Shown here in pieces: positions 56,108-64,000 of a stretch of 64,000 nucleotides of DNA. The stretch comes from Larus michahellis. Its lineage: Eukaryota; Chordata; Aves; Charadriiformes; Laridae. Numbering within the stretch: the first letter of the stretch is position 1; every line of letters begins with the position of its first letter. Where the stretch lies: the NCBI RefSeq assembly GCF_964199755.1, contig NC_133917.1:4841967-4905966 (forward strand). The letters run 5' to 3'. The position numbers and the translations under genes were made by a program. The notes beneath the pieces were generated by a model that worked only from the letters and a program-made list of their open reading frames with translations, ran no database searches and was not told where the DNA came from.

Positions 56108-56325
56108 ACATCAGTATTCACTAAGCGCTTTGCATCTCCCACGCGCTTCGCAGGTACAAGCCAGCAATCTTCGCTGCACTCCCGGGAGGTAGGTAGGTAC
56201 CACAAGTGTTACCGCCCTCATTTTACAGATGAGGAAACTGAGGCAAAGAGGTGAAGTGACTTGCCCAAGGCCACAGTGGAGCGGGGGGAGCAACCCCCAG
56301 GAATTCCGAGCTCACCAACCACGCG
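56108..56325 (+). repeat. MIR-type SINE, well preserved core
   Basis: CACTAAGCGCTTTGCAT, GGGAGGTAGGTAGGTACC, CTCATTTTACAGATGAGGAA, ACTGAGGCAAAGAGGTGAAG and TGACTTGCCCAAGGCCACAG reproduce the MIR core in order. MIR activity is very old in amniotes, so this degree of preservation in a bird stands out. Antisense to ZBTB39. Confidence 0.85.
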
Positions 56326-57637
56326 TCCAGCCCACGCTGCTCCTCTGCCGCGGGTTGCCCCTTCGAGAGAAGGGGCAAGCGGGATGAGTTTGCAGGGTTT
56401 GCAAATCACTAGTTTTGTTTTGTAACAGCATATTGTTACAGAAGCGCAGGAGCCAAATTACTATGACTGTGGCTTGAAAGCCCTCAGCGCTTCCTGTTTG
56501 TGAGGTAGAATGAGTTACCTAAGGGCAGTCATAACTCATGCTGCGGCATCGGAAATATTTGTTCCTCTCCACCTCTGCCCCACAGCAGGATAACATGGGA
56601 AAAAGCCGATCCCCACCCTTCTTGGTGTAAATACTGACAGCAGGGGCTGACCTTGCCAGCGCGGCTGGCAGAGCCACCGTGCCAAGGAGGGTCCCCAGCC
56701 AGCGCCCGACCGAGGCTGAGCTGAGGGTCCCACCAGCTGCCGCAGCCCCCAGCTGGCACCTGCTGAAGTTACAGCACGATCCGACCAGAGATGAACAAAC
56801 TCACATGGCACCAACAATATCCTGCACCGCACATTTGCCACGAGACATGTCCGGGACAGGGCGATCCCCGGCAGCAGCCGCAGGAGGGGGCTATCCCTTC
56901 AGCAGAGAGGAGAGTCCTTCTCAAAGGTACCTTCCTGGGAGCTTAAGGCAAAGCTTCATCACGTCTCGTCTGCTGGGATCCGCGCAGCCGCAGCGACACC
57001 ATTCTCTGGCATCCAGCACTTCCAGCAACCAGCAGCCCTGGGACGCAGGGTGCTGGCAGAGCCCAATGCACCGTCGGCAGAGGAGAGCCGAGGGGACGTT
57101 GTCATGTTCTCGATGGCCAGCTGCAGGCCGGCAGAAGTTAGGTGTGACCACACCATCACAAAATACCTCCCAAGGAGCAGCTGACCCCACAGCACGAACC
57201 TGCTTCCCCTGCCCTCTCCAGTTCAGCGACTCCTCCGAGAGATCACTCTGCTCACACAGCTGCCTCTTCCCTTCCTGCAGCCGCCGCCACTTGGGCTCTT
57301 CTGAAAGCTGGCGTCACTCCTCCGTCTCCTCCTTCAGAGGGGCACAAGTGAGCGGTGTGTCACGGACACGGCAGAGAAGCTGCTAGCCTGACTCCCTGCT
57401 TGGGCAGGGCTCCCGGAGCCCCGTGGCTGTGCCTGGCAAGCACCCGTGTGAGCGACCACCGCCCTCCTGCTCATTTACCACCAGGTCTCCATGCTCACTG
57501 GCACAAGCACACTCCCACGCTGCTGGCTCATCTCCCTGCGATGGAGCAACAGCTTCAAGGCTGATTCGGTGACATGGACTTTGCTTATCTCCTTGCAATA
57601 GCAGCAGAACCCCAGTGATGCCCAGAACAAGTCCTTT

Positions 57638-57692
57638 TTTTTCCTTTTTTCTTTCTTTTTTTTTTCTTTCTTTTTTTTTTTTTCCCTTTTCT
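57638..57692. repeat. T-rich simple repeat
   Basis: TTTTTTCCTTTTTTC / TTTCTTTC tract within the probable ZBTB39 3' UTR (A/G-rich in the transcript). Confidence 0.9.
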
Positions 57693-58135
57693 TCGAGTCC
57701 AGCACCATCCAGCTCTGGCTCTGTCCCTCTCTTCTGAGGTCAGGTGTGAAAAATCTTAGCAGCATCAGTTTGTGGACAAGCTCAAACTGAGAGTTAGCCT
57801 AGTCAAGTGGGCTAAAAGGTTAAAAAAAAATAAAAATCTAGATTCAAAACCTAGTCAGAAATGCTAAAAACACAGAACTCGATGGCCTCTAATAGGACCA
57901 GAGGTAAGTAAACACGACAGACTTCTTGGAAACAGTGACGTAGCTTACGTGCTGTTAATTTGTACAATGCCACCAATCTAAAAAGCCCTAGCAAGGCCAA
58001 AAAAAACCATAAAAAAAATAGAAAAGGAGGATTCCATCCGTGATGTCTGATCATTAAATAAAATAGACGACATTTTTTCCACAGCTTCTGTAATTAGCAT
58101 TTGCTCCTTTCCTGGCCCTGCCCTGCCTCACCCCA

Positions 58136-60274
58136 TCAGCTGTCCGTGTTTTTCTCTGCATCTTTGGAATGGATGATATACATGAAAGTCTGTTCGATGG
58201 TGAAGTCTGGGGGGAGGCTGCCTTTATGCACGCCTATGTGCTTGCTCATGAGGTTGAGCGTGGAGCTGTAATGCCCGCACACAGTACAGCGGTACATGAG
58301 GGCTCCCGAGTGCGTCCGCAGGTGGCACTTGATGGTGGAGCGGCCGCGGAAGAACTTGTGGCACACCTTGCACTGGTAGGGTTTTTCTCCGGTGTGGATC
58401 CTCCGGTGGTAGTTGAATTCACTGGTGTGGGCAAACCTCTTCCCGCAGACCTTGCAGCTGTACTTGCTGTTGCCCGGCTGGTTTTGCAGCGCCAAGTCTT
58501 CGCTCAGGAACTCCTCTGGCAGCTTCCTCTTCTGCAGGCCCTGCTGCTGGAGACGGTCTCCAAAGCTGGGGCGGATGTCCAGGCTGCCCCCGCACTTGTG
58601 CTGGCTGACATGGTAACGATACGCCGCTTCCAGCTTGAAGCTCTGGCCACAGAAGTGGCACCGGAAAAGAGCCTCTTCCATGTTCTGGTGAACAGCCAAG
58701 TGCTTCTCCAGGAGGTGCCGATCCACGAAGCTATTGGCACACACAGAGCAGGAGAAGACCGAGATCCCCAAGTGGGACAGGGTGTGCCACATCAGGCTGC
58801 AGAGGCTGAGGTGCCTCTGGTCACACACGCCGCACGTCTGGCTTTTCAAGTTCACGTGGTCTAGGATGTGGTTGCGGATAGTGTGGAAATCTTTGGCCAA
58901 CGGCTTCCCGCAGGCAGTACACGCCAGCTCTGAGCCAGGCCCTCCCCCAAACACGGCGATCTTCCCTGGCAGCGGGTCACTGGGGTGGATGATGATGTTG
59001 TTGTCAAAGACCCCTTCTCGTCGGTGGAGGGTCAGCTGCCACTGGGTGAAGAACTTGGTCTCACACATGTCACAGGAGAAGAGGAAGATGCCAATGTGGG
59101 ACAAAACATGAGTGACCCTGGAGTTCCGGTCCTGGAAGTGGGTTTCACAGACCTTGCAGTTCCCAGTGAGCAGATCAACGTGATCCCTCGCATGCTGGCG
59201 GATCAGCTGGATGTTGGGCTCCAGGACCTTCTTGCACACCTGGCAGGGCATGGCCTTGCTGTCCCGGCTGTCATTCTCAAAGGCCAGCTCTTCTTCACTG
59301 TCATCACTCAGCTCAATAACTTCTTCCGACGGGCCCAGCTCTTCACTGGCATCTTCAAAATGCAGATCGTCCTCACCCAAATCCTCCAGCTGAAGCTCAT
59401 CCATCTGCCCAAAACCTTGCTCTTTGGAGTGGTCACTGTTGCTGGGACAGGAATTGCTCCCTGTGGAAATGTCCAGGGAAGGATCAGCTGTAAAGAAGCT
59501 GCCCTTGCCGTAGTCGCCATTGCTCTGGACCTTGTACTGCTGGCAGGAGCTTGTCGTGGTTTGAACAACGATGTTCACACTGCCCAAGCTGGGCTGGGTC
59601 ACCACACTCGTAGCAGGAGCGAACTGCCCCTGGTCTGACTCCTGTTCCGTCTTGGGAGGCTGCTGCGGATGCATTAGGGGAAGGGTCTGGCTGGCTTCAC
59701 TCACGGTATTCCTGTCGTCCTCCTTGTAGCTGCCTGCCACCTCCCCGTGCAAGATGTAATTCCGTTCAGGGCCAAAATGCTCCCCGCCGCTCCGGATTTC
59801 ACCCAAAGAGTGGCTCTGCTCTGAGGAGGTGCTGCTCAGAGGACCCAACCGGCCTTCGCTCATGGACAAGGAGGGCTGCTTCGTGATGGTTGAGCTCTCC
59901 AGGTCAGGGAAGGTTGAATGGCAGGCCTTCAGCAGATCTTCCATGCCCAGCCGCTCTGCCACCTCGTAAATGACGCCCACATTGATGAGGTCTGTGAAGA
60001 GCTCAGAGGTGTACACAAAGCTGAGGATCTTCTCGAAGTTGGCCGGAGTGATGAAATCCACCACATAGGTCCTGGCAGCATCCAGCCCCGTGTTCAGAAA
60101 GAGGTTCTGGAAGTAGCCAGCAGCGCAGGCCAGAACAGCCTTATGTGCAGCAAAGGAGCGGGTGCCCACCAAAATGGTGACGTCGCACATGGTCTCGGAG
60201 AGCCTGCACTTGTTGAGTTCCTTCAGCAGGTTGTTGGGGTGATTGGTGCTGTGCAACTTGATCCTCATGCCCAT
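58136..60274 (-). CDS. ZBTB39: ZBTB39, BTB/POZ and C2H2 zinc-finger protein
   Basis: Nuclear DNA-binding protein of the BTB-zinc-finger family, most members being transcriptional repressors. 712 residues, the same length as human ZBTB39, in a single coding exon. The BTB domain covers about residues 20-120 (CRLSETMCDVTILVGTRSFA, AHKAVLACAAGYFQNLF). A Ser-rich linker and an acidic tract (about 300-345: GEDDLHFEDASEELGPSEE) follow, then ten C2H2-type fingers, several non-canonical (for example CQVCKKVLEPNIQLIRQHARDH) and the last group joined by a TGEKPY linker. The start is the first ATG after the splice acceptor CCCTGCCAG ending at 60366. No truncation seen. Confidence 0.97.
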   Translation of the reverse strand: MGMRIKLHSTNHPNNLLKELNKCRLSETMCDVTILVGTRSFAAHKAVLACAAGYFQNLFLNTGLDAARTYVVDFITPANFEKILSFVYTSELFTDLINVGVIYEVAERLGMEDLLKACHSTFPDLESSTITKQPSLSMSEGRLGPLSSTSSEQSHSLGEIRSGGEHFGPERNYILHGEVAGSYKEDDRNTVSEASQTLPLMHPQQPPKTEQESDQGQFAPATSVVTQPSLGSVNIVVQTTTSSCQQYKVQSNGDYGKGSFFTADPSLDISTGSNSCPSNSDHSKEQGFGQMDELQLEDLGEDDLHFEDASEELGPSEEVIELSDDSEEELAFENDSRDSKAMPCQVCKKVLEPNIQLIRQHARDHVDLLTGNCKVCETHFQDRNSRVTHVLSHIGIFLFSCDMCETKFFTQWQLTLHRREGVFDNNIIIHPSDPLPGKIAVFGGGPGSELACTACGKPLAKDFHTIRNHILDHVNLKSQTCGVCDQRHLSLCSLMWHTLSHLGISVFSCSVCANSFVDRHLLEKHLAVHQNMEEALFRCHFCGQSFKLEAAYRYHVSQHKCGGSLDIRPSFGDRLQQQGLQKRKLPEEFLSEDLALQNQPGNSKYSCKVCGKRFAHTSEFNYHRRIHTGEKPYQCKVCHKFFRGRSTIKCHLRTHSGALMYRCTVCGHYSSTLNLMSKHIGVHKGSLPPDFTIEQTFMYIIHSKDAEKNTDS

Positions 60275-60365
60275 CTTAGCAGCTGCTTAAGAGTTCCTTG
60301 CCTGGTCAGCTGCTTCTTCACGCATTCATCAGCTGCGTGAGCAGGAGGTGCTTGGCATCCAGAAA
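60275..60365 (-). other. ZBTB39: ZBTB39 5' UTR part of exon 2
   Basis: Between acceptor TTGCCCTGCCAG and the ATG. The non-coding first exon should lie further up, probably in the CpG island at 61.3-62.1 kb. Confidence 0.6.
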
Positions 60366-61239
60366 CTGGCAGGGCAAGGGGCTCTAGGGAGAGGAAAATG
60401 AAAAAACTGTTAGTACCTCAACAACCAAAGAGACATCATTCTGGTCATACCTCAAATTTTCCACCTTCCTGACGAGCAACAGAGAAGCAGCAGCATAGCT
60501 GCTTAGATGGAGATCCACTAAAACCTATCTTGTAACTTCTAAGACTGGCTCTTTGGGAAGCAAAGGGAAAAGCATAAAAAGACAAAATAAAAAGCCATTT
60601 ACTCTTCCAGCAACAGCATGAAGCTCCCACTTCTCTTGGGCATGGCCCTTGTTTCAGAAACTGTGCCCCAACTGGTGCCTGTTACGCAGACACCCCCTGC
60701 TCCCCGAGCTCCTGGCTGGAGGCTGAAATTCCGACTCTACCGGGTGGTCAGCTTTGCCTCCAGGTCTCCTCTCCTCTCTCCACCGCTTCATACCTTCACT
60801 CCAGACTCCTCTCATCCCCACACGGTAACTTGTGGTTTCCAGGTGGGATGTCCTTTCAGATTCCCCCCGGCACACCAGCTTCCCAGCTTCCCCTGGGATT
60901 TCTCCTCTGCTGTGCTGGCACTTTCCAGCCATTTGTGTGGTGTTCCCACGCTGCCACCAGACACCTGGCCCATGGCACCAGCAATTCCCACCTGCGCTCG
61001 TTCTTCCAGTGCATCCCACTGCCTCTGCCATCCCATCCCACTGCCACCCTGTCCTGCCCGGGAGAGCTCTCAGCCACCCGGGGACTCGGCAAACTCACCC
61101 CGGGAGCTCTACCCCCACCCTCCCATGACCGAGAACAAGGACCCCAGAAGGCAGCAGAGCGAGCTGTGGGGGTCGCAGGAGATGGAGGAGCCTGGGCTTC
61201 CTCCCTCCCCAGCTCCAGGGAAAGGTAAAAAGGAGCCGA

Positions 61240-62130
61240 GGATGGGTCCCCCCCCAAGGACGCTGAGAGAGAGAAGGCAGTGGGGTGGGGGGACGAGGAG
61301 GATGAGGGTGGCCGGGGAAGGCTCTAGCGGGGGAAACCCTCCCCAGCCCAGGAATGCCGGGACGTGGGACCCCTGCGGGGGGGCGGTCTGGGGACGGGAG
61401 AGGAGGGAAGGGGCCCGGGAGGAGCTCCCGGGGGGCCAGGAGGAGGCCCCGCGGCGGGGGAGGGGGGGTAGGGGGCCGCTGCCTGCAGGCAGGAGAGAGG
61501 GACCGGGGAACCCCCAGGATGGGCCCAGGAGAAGAGGGAGCAGCGGGGTTGGGCGGGGGGCGGCAGGGACCCCTGGGGGGGCTGGGGGAGCCACGCGGGA
61601 GGGGTAATGTGGGAGGGGGCAACGAGGGGCCCACGGGGTCGCGGTGAGGGGACCCACGTGGGGGCTCTGGGGGGAGCCCCGGGGGAAGGGGGGGGGGCAG
61701 GAAGGGCCCCCTCGGGAGAAGCCCCGGGGGGCTCGGCGGGGGCGGCGGGAAGCCCGCGGGACCCGTCGTGGGGGGGTTCGTCGCCGAGCTCCGAGCGGGG
61801 CCCCCCGGGGGGTCGGCGTGGCCGCGGTCTGGGTCGCTCCTTACCCGCCCGGCGCCCCGCACCATCCCGGCCGGGCTCACACAAAGGCGCCGACCCGCCC
61901 TCCCTCCGCCCCGGCCGCCCCGCCGCCGCCTTCCGCCCGCCGCGCGCCGCGCCGCCACAGCGCCCCCCCGCGGCTCGGAGGGCGGCTGCGGCGGGGGGGG
62001 CGACGGCGGACACGGGCGGGGACACGGGCACCAACGGCCCTTCGTTCACGGGGGGCAGCCGTGGGCAGGTCGCTGTACCCCGCGAGCGGGCGCCCCCAGC
62101 CCCGCTGCCCCCCCGTCCTTAATCCCGTAG
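61240..62130. promoter_or_regulatory. ZBTB39: CpG island, probable ZBTB39 promoter
   Basis: CpG-dense sequence about 1-2 kb upstream of the ZBTB39 coding exon; the first non-coding exon was not pinned down. Long Pro/Gly/Arg frames on both strands are compositional. Confidence 0.45.
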
Positions 62131-62488
62131 GTGCGTTCCGGGCGGCCCCAGGGCGGCGCAAGGAAGACACAGAGACGGTGGGTCGGGGCGCGTGTCCCGC
62201 ACGGGTGGGTGTTTCCAGGCGCTCGTAGACGGGTACAGGTGTATGGACACGCGGGGGTGGGACGTCTGCGTGGGGCGGTGCAGCTGCGAGCACGGCTCCG
62301 GCACCGGCGGGTCCCACGACAGCTCCGTGGGCAGCGGCGCGCCCGGGACGCGCCCCCCCGCGCCGCCGGTACCACCGCCGCAGCGCGGGCCCCGGTGCCT
62401 TGCCCCGGGGCACAGAGCACGGTCCCCCGTGGGTGGGGGGACGTCCCGGGTGCGCCCCCGTCCGGCCCCCCCCGGCCCCGCCCGCTGC

Positions 62489-62634
62489 TCACGCCGCCCG
62501 CAGCGGGGTGCCGCCGGCCGGGGCGGGTCCCGGGGAGCACCCGGGGACCGGGCCGATGCGCCCCCGCCCCGCCGGCCGCCCGGGCTCCGCCGCCCGCTTC
62601 CCCATGAGCCCCACGAAGAAGTCGTGCATGTCCC
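62489..62634 (-). CDS. TAC3: TAC3 exon with neurokinin B peptide
   Basis: Acceptor GTCTCTCCGCAG completes Arg and opens [13 protein letters not shown]. The 3' boundary is uncertain: stop at 62489 if unspliced. Confidence 0.85.
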
Positions 62635-63144
62635 CTGCGGAGAGACCCGCCGTCAGCGCCGCGGAACCTGGCACCGGGGCCGGCACCGGGGCTGGCACCG
62701 GGTGGGACTTACGCTTCTGCGGAGCCGCGGGAGCGGGGGGACCTGGAAGAGACCGAAGCGGGTGAGCGGCGCCGGCGCGGACCGGGCGTGCCGACCCCCC
62801 CGCACCCCCCCCGACCCCTCCCGCATCCCCTCCGCACCCCACGGGCCTCACCGGCACCCTCCTCCCGCAGCAGCTGCAGGACGGCGGCGAAGGCAGTCCC
62901 GGGTCTGCCCCGGGCTCTCCAGGGCAGCGGCTCCGGGACGGGCATCCCCTGCGGGAATAAAGCGGGTGAGTGAGGGACGGGGGGGGCCCGGGAGGGTCCC
63001 GGGTCCGCCCGCTGCTCCCCACGACGGCCGTACCTGTGCGGGGGGCGCGGGGCCCGGCGGGGCGGCGGCGGCGGGGGGGCGGCGGGCGAGAGCGAGCGGC
63101 AGCGCCAGGACGATCAGCGCCGCCAGCGCCGGGCGGCTCCTCAT
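62489..63144 (-). CDS. TAC3: TAC3, neurokinin B precursor (4 coding exons)
   Basis: Preprotachykinin B; the amidated decapeptide acts on NK3 receptors and in mammals drives the GnRH pulse generator. Exons 63144-63034, 62948-62852, 62742-62713 and 62634-62489 join with GT/AG sites and consistent phases. They give a signal peptide ([18 protein letters not shown]), a helical propeptide piece ([15 protein letters not shown]), then PQKR and the mature [10 protein letters not shown] followed by GKR, the amidation and cleavage signal. The Lys-Arg site before the peptide is made only when exons 3 and 4 are spliced, since the Arg codon is split. The tail after GKR is Gly/Pro/Ala-rich and runs to a TGA at 62489; it does not resemble the mammalian tail, so a further donor before it remains possible. 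Position next to ZBTB39 matches human. Extreme GC content. Confidence 0.9.
62713..62742 (-). CDS. TAC3: TAC3 short exon before neurokinin B
   Basis: Acceptor GTCTCTTCCAG, 30 bases coding PPAPAAPQK plus the first base of Arg; donor GTAAGT is consensus. Confidence 0.85.
62852..62948 (-). CDS. TAC3: TAC3 propeptide exon
   Basis: Acceptor TTATTCCCGCAG, 97 bases, donor GCCG|GTGAGG, phase 1. Encodes [15 protein letters not shown] and the helical stretch. Confidence 0.8.
63034..63144 (-). CDS. TAC3: TAC3 exon with signal peptide
   Basis: 37 codons: signal peptide then [17 protein letters not shown]; donor CAG|GTACGG, phase 0. Confidence 0.8.
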
Positions 63145-63149
63145 CCTCG

Positions 63150-64000
63150 GGGGGGGCCTGGGGGCGGCGGTCAGCGGCGGAGCAGGGGGGCCCGGGGCCG
63201 CCCCGAGCCAGCGACCCTTCCGCGGGGCGGCCCGGGCCAGGCCCGGGGCCGGGCCAAGCGCTGGGGAGGGAAAGCAGCGACACAGGAGACCGCGGGGCGC
63301 CGGGGGCGGCGCGGACCCCGCTCGTGTCTGCGGCCGGAGGAACCGCGCTGCTTCCCGGGGCTGGGTGGGGGGGACGGGGCGGTAAACCACCCCCCACCCC
63401 CCCGTCCTGGGGAGGGGCCTGTACCAGGGGCTGCCTTACAGAGGTGCGGGGGGTGTGTGTGTACACATTATGGGGGATGCATCGCAGAGGTGAGGTGGGG
63501 GTACAGGGGCAGACCTGGGGGGTCCCGAGCCACCGGTCGTGCCTGTGGTGCCGCATTTGTGCAGTCACACACCAGCCGGACCATGCAAACACGCACACGG
63601 GACCGAGCGTGGTCACACAGAGATCACAAACATGGTCTCCGACTCAGCTCCGCACAATCACCTGTGTCAGCACACACATGTGTCCCATGGCACACACACA
63701 CGTCCCCTGACACACCCACTAGCACACAGATGTGCTTGATGATAGCCAGATTCCAGACTTGCTTCCAGAGCCCCCTCCCAAAGTCAAGTGGCATCTTCAC
63801 CCCATCTCTCCTCCCGACCTGTGCCCTCCCCAGTGGCTTCACCAGCTTCTCCCTCCTCCCTTCTCCCAGCCCAAGCTGGGCAAGGACAGGACACGGCAAC
63901 CCCCCATGAACCCTGGGGCCAGGTGCCCACAGACCTGCTGAGCCCTCAGGTGTTGCCCGGTGGCTGCAGAGCGGGAGACGCAGCAAGACGAGGTGGGCAG
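63150..64000. other. TAC3 upstream region
   Basis: GC-rich to about 63400, then ordinary sequence. The TAC3 5' UTR should begin here. CACA-rich text at 63600-63730. No other gene supported. Confidence 0.4.

Noticed and set aside
55398-56192. 264-codon plus-strand frame
   Set aside because: Lies antisense in the probable ZBTB39 3' UTR, runs into the MIR element, and shows no family text.
60618-61607. 329-codon plus-strand frame starting MKLPLLLGMALVS, resembling a signal peptide
   Set aside because: After the first 12 residues it becomes low-complexity text in the ZBTB39 intron/CpG island; no acceptor, donor or homologue signature.

Overview
The window reads as avian nuclear DNA, probably from a GC-rich microchromosome. 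Three CR1 LINE fragments end in the avian (ATTCTATG)n signature, several solo LTRs belong to avian-type endogenous retroviruses, two old MIR-type SINE remnants are present, and every recognisable gene is a vertebrate gene with spliced exons and CpG-island promoters. No prokaryotic features were seen.

Left part (1-11 kb): two minus-strand genes. TMPRSS12, a type I-like membrane serine protease, has five coding exons between 6705 and 1580. METTL7A (TMT1A), a lipid-droplet/ER thiol methyltransferase, has two coding exons between 9806 and 8122. A CR1 lies in a TMPRSS12 intron and a solo LTR lies between the two genes.

Middle part (11-47 kb): a repeat-dominated block. It holds (i) several diverged copies of a segment carrying minus-strand TATA promoters and small exon-like pieces with canonical splice sites, (ii) a 195-bp satellite in two opposed orientations, (iii) a 6.8-kb minisatellite of about 140-bp units with a higher-order insert, (iv) a 1.4-kb polypurine tract, (v) solo LTRs, one with a perfect 5-bp target duplication, (vi) a 1.7-kb G-rich minisatellite, (vii) an unrecognised three-exon minus-strand gene with two apparent 1-base frameshifts, and (viii) a perfect 22-bp VNTR. 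Some of these blocks are duplicated at 38-43 kb and 44-47 kb.

Right part (47-64 kb): ordinary gene space. GPR182 (plus; atypical chemokine-scavenging receptor), ZBTB39 (minus; BTB zinc-finger repressor, single coding exon, probable 4.5-kb 3' UTR) and TAC3 (minus; neurokinin B precursor) lie side by side as in the human 12q13.3 cluster. TMPRSS12 and METTL7A belong to human 12q13.12, so the repeat block sits at an evolutionary junction between two 12q13 segments, or at an assembly join. The genes share ancestry of linkage rather than a common pathway.
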